Assembly (NCBI GenBank): GCA_045542735.1
Contig: JAZQLQ010000013.1
Span: forward strand, 46,004 to 110,003
Source of the DNA: UBA2882 sp045542735
GTDB lineage: Bacteria; Bacillota; Clostridia; Lachnospirales; Lachnospiraceae
Direction of reading: 5' to 3'
DNA length: 64,000 nt
Shown here piece by piece: positions 9,447 to 17,627 of this stretch; position 1 is the first letter of the stretch, and every line of letters starts with the position of its first letter. The notes under the pieces were generated by a model. That model worked only from the letters and a program-made list of their open reading frames with translations. It ran no database searches and was not told the origin of the DNA. A program made the position numbers and the translations under genes.

Positions 9447-9475
9447 TTCCGTGGTTTAAGAAAGTGTGATATACT
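9447..9475 (+). promoter_or_regulatory. Probable promoter of the holA operon
   Basis: TTCCGT at 9447-9452, 17-bp spacer, TATACT at 9470-9475 preceded by TGTGA. The start codon of holA follows 57 bp later. The -35 box is weak. Confidence 0.5.
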
Positions 9476-9531
9476 GATACAAATGGTGTAAGACCTGATA
9501 AAATACGCAATAAGTTGGCAGGAATATCAAG

Positions 9532-10515
9532 ATGCAACGGATTAATGAAGATATCAAAACAGGCAATTTCAAACAGGTATATTTGTTATACGGCAATGAG
9601 GATTATCTGCGCAACCAGTATCGGGACCGATTAAAGGAAGCTTTGCTTGGTGGCGGAGATGCCATGAATCTTTCCTGTTTTGAAGGGAAGGACATTAACC
9701 AGCCCCAGATTGTGGATTTGGCGGAGACCATGCCTTTCCTTGCAGAAAGGAGAGTCATTGTCATTGAAAACAGCGGTCTTTTCAAAGGTGGCAGTGATGT
9801 GCTTGCGGATTATCTCAAAGAAATGTCTCCGACTGCACATTTTGTATTCAGTGAAAAGGAAGTTGACAAGAGAAATCGATTATTCAAAGCTGCAAAGGAT
9901 CAAGGCTATATCAGCGAATTTGGTGAGCAGGATGAAAATACACTGACCCGTTGGATTGTAGGACTTGTCAAAAAGGAAGGAATGGAAATTGAAGGCGCGG
10001 CAGTTGCACTGTTGTTGTACAAGACCGGCACCGACATGGAGAATATCCGCAAAGAGTTGGAAAAGTGTATTTGCTATTGTTTGAAACGTGGTAAAATCAC
10101 AAAAGAAGATGTGGAGACTATTTGTACAGAGCGTCTCTCCAACCGCATTTTTGACATGATTAATTATGTGGCGACAGGCAAGAAGGAGCAGGCATTCAAG
10201 CTTTATTACGATTTGCTGGCATTAAAAGAACCGCCCATGCGTATTTTATTTCTGATTGCCAGACAGTTTAATATGCTGTTGCAGACCAAGATGCTTCGGG
10301 AAAAAGGATATGATAAGCGTATTATCAGTGAGAAATTGGGCGTGGCTCCTTTTATTGCAGGAAAATATATGGATCAGGCGGCGCATTTTAAACGCTCTGT
10401 GTTAAGACGTGCGGTGGAGGATTGTGTAAAGGCGGAAGAGGATGTAAAAAACGGACGCATTTCAGATGTCATGAGCGTGGAACTGTTAATGATAAAGTAT
10501 AGTAGTATATCGTAA
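9532..10515 (+). CDS. holA: DNA polymerase III subunit delta
   Basis: 327 residues, usual family length. The N-terminal AAA+-like domain begins with VYLLYGNEDYLRNQYRDRL, typical of delta. The middle contains TMPFLAERRVIVIENS, and the C-terminal collar domain contains MRILFLIARQFNMLLQTK. Delta opens the beta clamp ring as part of the clamp loader with tau and delta-prime. It has no functional ATPase motifs, as is normal for the subunit. It heads a run of small genes including yqeY, in the same direction with short gaps. Confidence 0.95.
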   Translation: MQRINEDIKTGNFKQVYLLYGNEDYLRNQYRDRLKEALLGGGDAMNLSCFEGKDINQPQIVDLAETMPFLAERRVIVIENSGLFKGGSDVLADYLKEMSPTAHFVFSEKEVDKRNRLFKAAKDQGYISEFGEQDENTLTRWIVGLVKKEGMEIEGAAVALLLYKTGTDMENIRKELEKCICYCLKRGKITKEDVETICTERLSNRIFDMINYVATGKKEQAFKLYYDLLALKEPPMRILFLIARQFNMLLQTKMLREKGYDKRIISEKLGVAPFIAGKYMDQAAHFKRSVLRRAVEDCVKAEEDVKNGRISDVMSVELLMIKYSSIS

Positions 10516-10526
10516 GGGGAAAAGAT

Positions 10527-11006
10527 ATGGAAATTATTATCATAGCAATTATATTTTTTGCCATCAAAAATTCAGTTAAAAAAGGTGCTAGTCAAAACAA
10601 GAATAAACAACCTTATAATCAAAGGCCTCCGCAGCCATACCAGCAACCGGTACAGGCAAGACCGCAAAGGGTGGCACAGACAAGAATGCAACAGTCGGGA
10701 GCCGTTGCAAAACCTATGCCGGCAAAGCCTATACAGTCTGAGAAAGACAGTGTAGACCGTTCCACAATCGATTATCTTCATCAGAAGGCTATGGAGGATC
10801 AGCGTGAACATACAAAAGAAAAGATGGAAGAGAGAAAACGGCTTTCTGAAAAATATGGTGGCAGAGCCGTAGCTATGCGTTATCTTCCGGGAGACCGTAT
10901 TCCGCATGGTATGCGTGTGGTAAATTGCAGTTATTGCAATGCGGAAAATCTGGTAGAGACAATCCGGACTGACAGGGCATGCTATTTCTGTCGGACCAAA
11001 TTATAA
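10527..11006 (+). CDS. Membrane-anchored zinc-ribbon hypothetical protein
   Basis: 159 residues. The first 14 are a hydrophobic segment that could anchor the protein. A long Gln/Pro-rich, disordered region follows (about 20-75), then a charged helix (about 75-115). A C-terminal zinc-ribbon-like motif completes it: CSYC near 133-136 and CYFC about 18 residues later. I do not recognise the family. The arrangement suggests a short tethered protein with a metal knuckle. It starts 11 bp after holA and is followed by yqeY after 18 bp, so it is part of that operon. Confidence 0.7.
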   Translation: MEIIIIAIIFFAIKNSVKKGASQNKNKQPYNQRPPQPYQQPVQARPQRVAQTRMQQSGAVAKPMPAKPIQSEKDSVDRSTIDYLHQKAMEDQREHTKEKMEERKRLSEKYGGRAVAMRYLPGDRIPHGMRVVNCSYCNAENLVETIRTDRACYFCRTKL

Positions 11007-11024
11007 AAGAAAGAGGGAATAAAT

Positions 11025-11471
11025 ATGAGTAAAATTGATGAAATCAGAGCACAAATGGTTGTAGCTATGAAGGAAAAAGATAAGGAGAAAAAGGATTCTT
11101 TATCTATGTTGGTCAGTGCATTAAAAAATAAAGAGATTGATAAGCGCGAGCCGTTGACAGAAGAGGAAGAAAACGAAGTTATCAAAAAAGAAATCAGACA
11201 GACCAAAGAGACTTTGGATTCTGCTCCTGCCGAAAGAACTGATATTAAAGAACAGTGTGAGAAACGTCTGGCGGTATATAAACAGTTTGTGCCAGAAGAT
11301 TTGAGTGAGGATGCTATCCGCGAAATTATCAAAGGTGTATTGGCAGAGCTTTCCATTGAACAGGCAACACCCAAGGATAAGGGGCGCATTATGAAAGAGT
11401 TAATGCCCAAGGTAAAAGGCAAGGCGGAAGGTAGCGTTGTAAACAAAATTGTAGGTGAATTTATGGCATAG
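11025..11471 (+). CDS. yqeY: YqeY/GatB-like domain protein
   Basis: 148 residues. The whole protein matches the YqeY family: an N-terminal helical half with MVVAMKEKDKEKKDSLSML and a C-terminal half with TPKDKGRIMKELMPKVKGKAEG, the part shared with the tail domain of GatB and Asn/Gln amidotransferases. The tail domain in GatB contacts tRNA; stand-alone YqeY has no settled function. Cytoplasmic and highly charged. A clear ribosome binding site (AAAGAGGG) precedes it. It ends the holA unit before a long hairpin. Confidence 0.92.
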   Translation: MSKIDEIRAQMVVAMKEKDKEKKDSLSMLVSALKNKEIDKREPLTEEEENEVIKKEIRQTKETLDSAPAERTDIKEQCEKRLAVYKQFVPEDLSEDAIREIIKGVLAELSIEQATPKDKGRIMKELMPKVKGKAEGSVVNKIVGEFMA

Positions 11472-11490
11472 AGACCGTTTTATGGTACAC

Positions 11491-11547
11491 ACCTCCTGTT
11501 AGAATAAAGACAAATAAAAAGTCTTTATTTTGACAGGAGGTTTTTTT
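11491..11547 (+). terminator. Long terminator hairpin that also carries the next gene's ribosome site
   Basis: Arms of 21 bp (11491-11511 and 11521-11541) pair fully with two G-U pairs around an A-rich 9-base loop, followed by a T run to 11547. The right arm contains AGGAGG (11535-11540), and the ATG of the next gene follows immediately after the T run at 11548. In any read-through transcript the ribosome binding site would be hidden. Confidence 0.85.
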
Positions 11548-11925
11548 ATGAAAAAAAGAATTGCATATGTATCCGTTACCGTTGTTTTGTCCATGATTAT
11601 TTTCTTTTGTTTTTCAGCAACAGCATATAGCCAGTCTATAGAAAATGGTATGACAGCCGACAGAGAAGGGATTGAACTACAGGAAAAAGAAATTATGAAT
11701 ACTATCCGCGAAGTGATGGAAGAGTATGGATGTAAAAACAGTGGCATTACCATGACAAAAGTGTTCCGTGAGGATGGAGGAAGAGAATATGAAGTGCTTA
11801 TTTATCATCGCAATATATCTTACATAAATGTAAGTGATATGGAGGCAATGGAAGCACAGCTTGCATCTATAGTGGGACAATGGGATGATGTGACATTTTG
11901 TTATAAATTTACAGACAGTTTATAA
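11548..11925 (+). CDS. Small secreted hypothetical protein
   Basis: 125 residues from ATG 11548. It has a clear signal peptide: a basic start (KKR), a hydrophobic core of about 17 residues, and a likely cut near SATAYS at about residue 28. The mature part is about 97 residues, acidic and probably alpha/beta, with two cysteines (CKNS near 61 and FCYKF near 118) that could form a disulfide. No known family was recognised. Its ribosome site AGGAGG lies inside the terminator stem of yqeY, so its expression must depend on the state of that hairpin or on a promoter I could not see. Confidence 0.7.
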   Translation: MKKRIAYVSVTVVLSMIIFFCFSATAYSQSIENGMTADREGIELQEKEIMNTIREVMEEYGCKNSGITMTKVFREDGGREYEVLIYHRNISYINVSDMEAMEAQLASIVGQWDDVTFCYKFTDSL

Positions 11926-11993
11926 GGAAAATACATGACAGTACAGGGCTTTGGGATTATAATAAAGATAGTTTTTTAAAAGGAGTAAAAGCT

Positions 11994-12539
11994 ATGAGAG
12001 AAAATCCCAGACCCTTTGAGATATACAAGCATTTCAAAGGCAATCAGTATCAGATATTAACACTTGCAAAGGACTCGGAGGATGGCCGGGCATTGGTAGT
12101 TTATCAGGCGTTATACGGAGATTATACCGTTTATGTACGCGACCTGACTCAGTTTATGAGCCCGGTGGATAAAGAAAAGTACCCGGAGGTAACACAGCCC
12201 TATCGCTTTGAGAAGGTTTTAGCGGAGGCAGAGCCGGCACCGGTGATTGAAAATACACAGGAAGTTGTATTGGTACCGGAAGTTGCACCGACGACGGAAA
12301 CAGGTGAAGAGGAGTTTGTCTTGGATCCCATGGTTGAGGCATTCTTGGATACTGACGCCTTGGATGAGAAATTGAATATTTTGGCGGGACTTCATCATCG
12401 CATTACCAAAGAGATGCTTGCTACGATGGCAGTAGTGTCTGATATTGAGTTGAATGAAGGTAGTGTAGAAGACCAATATGTGGAGCTTAGGGATTATCTT
12501 TTGATGAAAGAAAAATTCGAGTGTAAGAGAACTTGGTAA
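11994..12539 (+). CDS. DUF1653 domain protein
   Basis: 181 residues. Residues about 8-65 match DUF1653: YKHFKGNQYQILTLA, then VVYQALYGDYTVYVRDLTQFMSPVD. DUF1653 is a short beta-rich module of unknown function, common in small bacterial proteins. The rest is an acidic linker rich in Pro, Glu and Val (about 75-110) and a helical C-terminal part (about 115-181). An AAAAGGAG site sets the start, and a TATAAT box lies at about 11959-11964. No enzymatic motif was seen. Confidence 0.85.
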   Translation: MRENPRPFEIYKHFKGNQYQILTLAKDSEDGRALVVYQALYGDYTVYVRDLTQFMSPVDKEKYPEVTQPYRFEKVLAEAEPAPVIENTQEVVLVPEVAPTTETGEEEFVLDPMVEAFLDTDALDEKLNILAGLHHRITKEMLATMAVVSDIELNEGSVEDQYVELRDYLLMKEKFECKRTW

Positions 12540-12554
12540 ACGAGTGCATATAAT

Positions 12555-12580
12555 ACCGCCAAAGCATGATAGGAGGCGGT
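12555..12580 (+). promoter_or_regulatory. Hairpin overlapping the ribosome site of the 5'-nucleotidase gene
   Basis: ACCGCC at 12555-12560 pairs with GGCGGT at 12575-12580. The latter overlaps the AGGAGG Shine-Dalgarno (12571-12576), and the ATG is at 12585. A possible translational control element; function not shown. Confidence 0.4.
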
Positions 12581-12584
12581 TTAT

Positions 12585-13493
12585 ATGGCATTTAATTTGA
12601 CGGATAAGCTGGTAGTGGGAGTCAGTACCAGGGCATTATTTGACCTGACAAAAGAAAGCGGTATATTTGAAAAAGAAGGTGTTGAAGCTTTTTGTGAATA
12701 TCAAAGAGATCATGAGGATGAAGTCCTTGCACCCGGCCCGGGATTTATGCTGATTAAAGCATTGTTAAATCTAAACAATTTACCGGGACAGGAGAATCGG
12801 GTAGAGGTCATCATTATGTCCAAAAACAGTGCAGACACATCCCTTCGGATTTTTCACTCCATCGAGCATTATGGCTTGCAGATTACGAGAGCGGTATTGT
12901 CCAGTGGCGCATCCTTGACACCTTATCTCTCGGCATTTCATACCGATTTGTTTTTGTCCCATAATGAAGAGGATGTACGGGGAGCTTTGGCAGACGGGAT
13001 TGCGGCAGGCATCATTATTGATGATGGTATGCAGACCTATGATAAGGATGGTGACATCAGCCAGATCCGTATAGCTTTTGATGGAGATGCTGTCTTGTTT
13101 GGTGCGGATTCCGAAAAGATTTTCAGGCAGCAGGGTCTTGAGGCCTTTACGGAGAATGAAAAGCGTAATGCTAAGAATCCTCTGGCGGCAGGCCCCTTTG
13201 CCCGCTTTTTGCAAATACTCTCCTCTATCCAACAGGAGTTTCCGGCAGAAAAGGCACCAATCCGTACGGCGCTTGTCACATCCAGATGTGCACCTGCTCA
13301 TGAACGCGTGGTGCGTACGCTCAGAGCATGGAATGTGCGTATTGATGAAGCTTTTTTTCTTGGTGGTGTTCGCAAAAGCGAAGTGCTGAAATCTTTTGGG
13401 GCACATATTTTCTTTGATGACCAGGAGGTACATGCCCTTCCGGCCTCCGAAGTGGTTCCTTCGGCAAGAGTACCCTATGGGGATGATCCCTAG
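12585..13493 (+). CDS. Cytosolic 5'-nucleotidase family protein
   Basis: 302 residues matching the 5'-nucleotidase family related to eukaryotic cN-I. The N-terminus LVVGVSTRALFDL contains the first acidic/threonine motif. VEVIIMSKNSADTSLRIFHSI is the most characteristic stretch. IRIAFDGDAVLFGADSE is the second Asp motif, and a C-terminal FLGGVRKSEVL completes the HAD-like core. Such enzymes remove phosphate from nucleoside monophosphates such as AMP in the cytosol. A very strong AGGAGG site precedes the ATG but lies partly in a hairpin. The stop codon is part of another TAGGAGG before mutY. Confidence 0.85.
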   Translation: MAFNLTDKLVVGVSTRALFDLTKESGIFEKEGVEAFCEYQRDHEDEVLAPGPGFMLIKALLNLNNLPGQENRVEVIIMSKNSADTSLRIFHSIEHYGLQITRAVLSSGASLTPYLSAFHTDLFLSHNEEDVRGALADGIAAGIIIDDGMQTYDKDGDISQIRIAFDGDAVLFGADSEKIFRQQGLEAFTENEKRNAKNPLAAGPFARFLQILSSIQQEFPAEKAPIRTALVTSRCAPAHERVVRTLRAWNVRIDEAFFLGGVRKSEVLKSFGAHIFFDDQEVHALPASEVVPSARVPYGDDP

Positions 13494-13498
13494 GAGGC

Positions 13499-13527
13499 TT
13501 GAATGACATACATTTTTTTGATATAAC
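13499..13527 (+). promoter_or_regulatory. Candidate promoter giving a near-leaderless mutY transcript
   Basis: TTGAAT at 13499-13504, a 17-bp spacer and TATAAC at 13522-13527. A start 7 bp after the -10 box would fall on the mutY ATG at 13534. The same stretch codes for a 7-codon frame (13503-13526) behind TAGGAGG, so coupling from the upstream gene is the alternative. Confidence 0.4.
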
Positions 13528-13533
13528 ATTGGT

Positions 13534-14676
13534 ATGGTAACGAATAGAATGAACATAGAGCATGATATTGTCACACCGCTTCTTTCGTGGTATGACCAGC
13601 ATAAAAGAATATTGCCGTGGCGGGAGGATCAGAATCCCTATCGGATATGGGTATCGGAGATTATGTTACAACAGACCCGCGTGGAGGCAGTAAAACCCTA
13701 TTTTGACCGTTTTATGAAAGAGTTACCCACAGTTGCAGATTTGGCAAAGGCAGAGGAAGAACGGCTGCTGAAGTTGTGGGAAGGGCTCGGCTATTATAAC
13801 CGCGTCCGTAATATGCAAAAGGCTGCAACTGTGATTATGAATGAATATGAAGGAAGGTTTCCGGAGGAGTATGACTTACTCTTGGCTCTTCCGGGGATTG
13901 GTAGTTATACGGCAGGGGCCATAGCATCTATTTCTTTTGGAAAAGCTGTGCCGGCGGTAGATGGCAATGTGTTGCGGATTCTTTCCAGGCTGATGCTTTA
14001 TGATAGGGATATCTTGAGCCAGAGAGCTAAGACAGAGGCGAGGGATGCGTTGCTTGCGTTGATGCCGGAGAAACGAAGTGGAGACTTCAATCAGGCGTTG
14101 ATGGAACTGGGAGCCACAGTTTGTGTGCCAAACGGGGCACCCCATTGTGAAGTCTGTCCTTGGAGGGATATGTGTCTGGCAAAGCAACAGAAATGTTGGC
14201 AGGAGTATCCCAAAAAGGCAGCCAAGAAACCCAGGAAGATCGAGAAGCGTACGGTCTTTATCATGGGCGACGGTGAAAAGATACTGCTTCACAAAAGACC
14301 GGATAGGGGATTGCTGGCAGGTTTGTATGAGCTTCCTTCTGTAGAAGGATATATTGCCGAAAAGGACTTGATTGCATATGTGCGCGCTTTGGGATTTTCT
14401 CCATTGCGGATTCAGAAGTTGGCAGATGCCAAGCACATATTCAGTCATATTGAGTGGCACATGAAAGGATACCGCATCTTGACGGAACCCCTTGACTATG
14501 TAGGAAAGGTTGATTCCAAAGGGGGGACAACTATGGCGGGGGTAGATAGAAGCTATATCCTGGTGACAAAGGAAGAAACAGAGGCAACCTACCCAATACC
14601 TTCAGCATTCGCCGCATATACAGAGTATCTGGATATTCATCAGGGAATGGGTAGAAAGATTCAGAAGAATAAGTAG
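13534..14676 (+). CDS. mutY: A/G-specific adenine glycosylase
   Basis: 380 residues. The N-terminal DNA glycosylase domain carries the catalytic Glu in WVSEIMLQQTR near residue 42. The helix-hairpin-helix LALPGIGSYTAGAI and the catalytic Asp in AVDGNV near 143 follow. The 4Fe-4S cluster loop has cysteines spaced C-x7-C-x2-C-x5-C. The C-terminal NUDIX-like MutY domain (about 235-360) recognises 8-oxoguanine. The enzyme removes adenine mispaired with 8-oxoguanine. There is no Shine-Dalgarno before the ATG at 13534 or the in-frame ATG at 13549, so the start is uncertain; start by coupling or as a leaderless message is possible. Confidence 0.95.
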   Translation: MVTNRMNIEHDIVTPLLSWYDQHKRILPWREDQNPYRIWVSEIMLQQTRVEAVKPYFDRFMKELPTVADLAKAEEERLLKLWEGLGYYNRVRNMQKAATVIMNEYEGRFPEEYDLLLALPGIGSYTAGAIASISFGKAVPAVDGNVLRILSRLMLYDRDILSQRAKTEARDALLALMPEKRSGDFNQALMELGATVCVPNGAPHCEVCPWRDMCLAKQQKCWQEYPKKAAKKPRKIEKRTVFIMGDGEKILLHKRPDRGLLAGLYELPSVEGYIAEKDLIAYVRALGFSPLRIQKLADAKHIFSHIEWHMKGYRILTEPLDYVGKVDSKGGTTMAGVDRSYILVTKEETEATYPIPSAFAAYTEYLDIHQGMGRKIQKNK

Positions 14677-14727
14677 AAATATAGCAAACTATATATAGGG
14701 GAAATCTAAGAAAAAAGGAATGAAAAC

Positions 14728-15744
14728 ATGAAATTATTAACTGTTACAATACCTTGTTATAATTCGGAACAGTACATGGAGAAGTGTATTGAATCACTGC
14801 TTCCGGGTGGGGAGGATGTAGAGATTATTATTGTGAACGATGGTTCCACGGATAAGACGGCGGAGATTGCGGACCGTTATGTGACGCAATACCCTTCTAT
14901 TGTAAAAGCCATTCACAAGGAAAACGGCGGCCATGGATCGGCGCTCAATACCGGTATTGAGAATGCCACAGGTATTTATTTTAAAGTGGTGGATAGCGAT
15001 GATTGGGTCAGACTGGAGTCTTATATGAAGATTCTGGATTCTTTGCGTAAGCTGGTGGGCGGACATCAGGTTATTGATATGGTCATCAGCAACTTTGTAT
15101 ATGAAAAAGAGGGTAAGAAACGCAAGAAAGTCATTGGTTTTAAGCATGCATTGCCCCATGAAGAGGTTTTTTCCTGGGATGAAGTGGGTCATATGAATAT
15201 TGCTCAGTATTTTTTGATGCATTCGGTTATTTATCGTACCAAGTTGTTGCATGAGTGCGGACTGAAGTTGCCGGAGCACACCTTTTATGTGGACAATATC
15301 TTTGTGTTTAATCCTCTTCCTTATGTACGAAACATGTACTATATTGATACCAATTTTTACCGTTATTACATTGGAAGAGAAGACCAGTCGGTACATGAAA
15401 GTATCATGATCAAGAGAGTGGACCAGCAGATTCAAGTAAATAAGTTGATGATTGATTATCTGACAACTACCAAAGTGACCAATAAAAAGACTTATAAGTA
15501 TATGGTTAAATACTTGGATATCATTACTACGGTATCTTCTATTATGCTGATTCGGGCAAAAACTGATGAGGCCCTTGCAAAGAAAAAAGATCTTTGGGCA
15601 TACTTAAAGAAAGCTGACAGAAAATTGTACTACCGTTTACGTCATGGATTTATGGGTAGTACCATGAATCTGCCGGGCAAAGGTGGCAGAAAGGTTTCTA
15701 CCGGACTTTACAAAATTGCGCAAAAGTTTGTGCAGTTCAACTAA
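14728..15744 (+). CDS. Family 2 glycosyltransferase
   Basis: 338 residues with a GT-A fold. The start TIPCYNSEQYMEKCIESLL, the nucleotide-binding IVNDGSTDKT near 37 and the acidic motif VVDSDDW near 91 are typical of inverting family 2 transferases. It has no membrane helices, so it should act at the inner face of the membrane on a polysaccharide, teichoic acid or glycolipid precursor. The acceptor cannot be deduced. No other cell wall genes are adjacent apart from the convergent PAP2 and lipid kinase genes. AAAAAGGAATG precedes the ATG. Confidence 0.88.
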   Translation: MKLLTVTIPCYNSEQYMEKCIESLLPGGEDVEIIIVNDGSTDKTAEIADRYVTQYPSIVKAIHKENGGHGSALNTGIENATGIYFKVVDSDDWVRLESYMKILDSLRKLVGGHQVIDMVISNFVYEKEGKKRKKVIGFKHALPHEEVFSWDEVGHMNIAQYFLMHSVIYRTKLLHECGLKLPEHTFYVDNIFVFNPLPYVRNMYYIDTNFYRYYIGREDQSVHESIMIKRVDQQIQVNKLMIDYLTTTKVTNKKTYKYMVKYLDIITTVSSIMLIRAKTDEALAKKKDLWAYLKKADRKLYYRLRHGFMGSTMNLPGKGGRKVSTGLYKIAQKFVQFN

Positions 15745-15756
15745 TTTAACGATAGA

Positions 15757-15783
15757 AAAGGGCATCAGTGAATGATGCCCTTT
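15757..15783. terminator. Bidirectional terminator
   Basis: Perfect 11-bp arms (15757-15767 and 15773-15783) around a 5-base loop with A and T ends on either side. Serves the glycosyltransferase and the convergent PAP2 gene, whose TGA stop lies in the left arm. Confidence 0.85.
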
Positions 15784-16478
15784 AATAATTTCGCTTCTTT
15801 TGTGTTAACGGCTTCCGTGCGTGCTTCAGGCTGGTAGTAAATAAGCCAATACAGTGCGGTTGCCATGGCAATTCCTGTCAATACATCATAGACAGAATGT
15901 TGTTTTAAAAACATGGTAGACAGTACAATCAAAACGCATAAGATATTGGAGCCGATCCGCAGTCCACGAAATCTCTCAAGCTGTTTTGCTTTGCAGATGG
16001 CGGTTGCCGCCACGATGGAGTTGTATACGTGGATGCTTGGCAACACATTGGTGTTGGTATCGGTAGCATAAAGTGTCTTTACCATATCTGTAAATATGTT
16101 ATCCCGTGGAAATACATGGGGCCTGAGTGGCTGCATGTTGGGGATAAAATAGGATACTGTCAAAAATACAGTCATACCAATGCCCAGCATCAGACAAAGA
16201 CGGATGAAGTCTTTGCGGTCCAAAAAGGCAAAGATGGTAATTGTCACTGCTATGTATGCAAACCACAATAAATAGGGAATAATGAAATATTCACAAAACG
16301 GAATCAGGTGGTCTGCTTTCATTTCTATAATATGATATTCGGCTACTTTCCGCTGCTCCAACCATGTAAAAGCACGGATGTAAAAGACGGAGTATGCCCA
16401 AATGACCAATGCGCGAATCAGTATTTCCCCAAAAGGAGGAAATTGAAAACTACGCTTTCTAACTTTCTTAGTGTTCAA
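15765..16478 (-). CDS. PAP2-superfamily membrane phosphatase
   Basis: 237 residues with about six membrane helices. The catalytic PAP2 motifs are recognisable: LPSIHVYNSI (central motif, with Ser and His) and LKQHSVYDVLTGI (C-terminal His/Asp motif). Members remove phosphate from lipid phosphates such as phosphatidic acid or undecaprenyl diphosphate at the outer membrane leaflet. The first motif (K-x6-RP) is not obvious, although RPHVFPRDN is near. The start codon is TTG, supported by AAAAGGGG 8 bp upstream; no closer ATG exists. It follows the lipid kinase gene in the same direction with 62 bp between. Together they suggest phosphatidic acid/diacylglycerol turnover. Confidence 0.85.
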   Translation of the reverse strand: MNTKKVRKRSFQFPPFGEILIRALVIWAYSVFYIRAFTWLEQRKVAEYHIIEMKADHLIPFCEYFIIPYLLWFAYIAVTITIFAFLDRKDFIRLCLMLGIGMTVFLTVSYFIPNMQPLRPHVFPRDNIFTDMVKTLYATDTNTNVLPSIHVYNSIVAATAICKAKQLERFRGLRIGSNILCVLIVLSTMFLKQHSVYDVLTGIAMATALYWLIYYQPEARTEAVNTKEAKLLKGIIH

Positions 16479-16540
16479 ATGAAAAACCCCTTTTTAAAAA
16501 CATCTATGAAAAAAAGTATGCTACAAAAAACAGGCTTTGT

Positions 16541-17503
16541 CTAGAGATATTTTAAATTATTTTGCTGACAGGTCAGGGTGATTTCCTGACGGGTTCCGGC
16601 ATATTCTCCGTCGGTGTGTACCACCAGTGGTGTACTTGTGCGGAAGGTTACAGAACTGCTTTTAAACATATACACACTTTTTTTGCCCACATGTTTACCA
16701 AAGAAGGCAAGGGGGAGTAAGTAAAGCGCCCGCCATTTACAGAGACCTGCTACAATGCAGATATCAAATTTGCCGTCTGTGCAGTCGGCTTTTGGTGCAA
16801 ATTTGATACCACCGCCTTCAAAGGGATGTACCATGGCAACACCAAATAGGAATTTTTCCAGATGGTGGACAGTACCGTCTGCCAAAATGACATCACAATC
16901 CGTTACCGGTGCAGAAACCAATTGTTTTACAGCAATGCCGGCATAGGTCAGTTTGCCCAAACCGATACGATTTAAAGTGTCTTTTAATTTGGAACTGAGT
17001 GCTTCCTTACAGGTGGCAGCATCCAGACCAATACCACAGCTGACACAAAATCTACGTTGTTTTCCGGATGGGGTGGTCATAAGTCCGGCATCTATACTTT
17101 GCACATCACCTTTTTTAACACGGGATATAAAATCCTCGTAGGAGGGTGTGATATGTAAGGCTCTTGCTAAATCATTGCTGGAACCGGTTGGGAGGTAAGC
17201 CAATGCAAACTCTTTGCCGGCATCCGGCTTTGCCAGATATAATGCATTTGTTACTTCATTCATGGTGCCGTCACCACCCAATACACAGATAATGTTTTGT
17301 GCGGCTCTTTTGGGATGAGTATCGGCATCTGTATTGGAGAGATTCTCCAAGATGGTGTTTACACAACCTGTTGCACCGGTTTTCTTTTGGGTAAAGTAAA
17401 CCTGATATACGATGGAATTTTTATTCAGTTCTTGTTTTAACAATTCCCATTTTTCTTTTCCCAGTCCTGATTTGGAAGCCGGATTTACGATGATATGCAG
17501 CAT
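16541..17503 (-). CDS. Diacylglycerol/lipid kinase family protein
   Basis: 320 residues, family length. The DAGK catalytic domain has NPASKSG near 7, the ATP-binding GGDGTMNEV at 76-84 and PTGSSNDLARAL near 105. The C-terminal part has the beta-sandwich typical of DgkB/YegS proteins. In Firmicutes, DgkB returns diacylglycerol from lipoteichoic acid synthesis to phosphatidic acid; other members phosphorylate different lipids. It precedes the PAP2 gene, which could catalyse the reverse step. Soluble, expected at the membrane surface. Confidence 0.9.
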   Translation of the reverse strand: MLHIIVNPASKSGLGKEKWELLKQELNKNSIVYQVYFTQKKTGATGCVNTILENLSNTDADTHPKRAAQNIICVLGGDGTMNEVTNALYLAKPDAGKEFALAYLPTGSSNDLARALHITPSYEDFISRVKKGDVQSIDAGLMTTPSGKQRRFCVSCGIGLDAATCKEALSSKLKDTLNRIGLGKLTYAGIAVKQLVSAPVTDCDVILADGTVHHLEKFLFGVAMVHPFEGGGIKFAPKADCTDGKFDICIVAGLCKWRALYLLPLAFFGKHVGKKSVYMFKSSSVTFRTSTPLVVHTDGEYAGTRQEITLTCQQNNLKYL

Positions 17504-17564
17504 GGCATTTTATCCTTTCGGTAAAAAAATTACAAATCTGTATACAGTTTATCACATTTCTCGT

Positions 17565-17592
17565 TTGCATGGTAAAAAAAGTGTGATATACT
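17565..17592 (+). promoter_or_regulatory. glyA promoter
   Basis: TTGCAT at 17565-17570, a 16-bp spacer and TATACT at 17587-17592, preceded by TGTGA as in the holA promoter. GAGGAGG follows at 17613-17619 before the ATG at 17628. No purine or glycine riboswitch was recognised. Confidence 0.65.
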
Positions 17593-17627
17593 AAACGGGA
17601 TATTATCAAAATTGAGGAGGATAAGAG

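Noticed and set aside
13503..13526. Independent 7-codon gene after the 5'-nucleotidase
   Set aside because: Too short to support as a gene; kept only as part of the mutY start question.
12780..13574. 264-codon minus-strand frame opposite the 5'-nucleotidase gene
   Set aside because: Opposite a well-supported gene with family motifs; no ribosome site and atypical composition (Cys/His-rich).
17504..17627. Riboswitch (glycine, purine or THF) before glyA
   Set aside because: The gap is short and mostly promoter; no conserved riboswitch core was seen.
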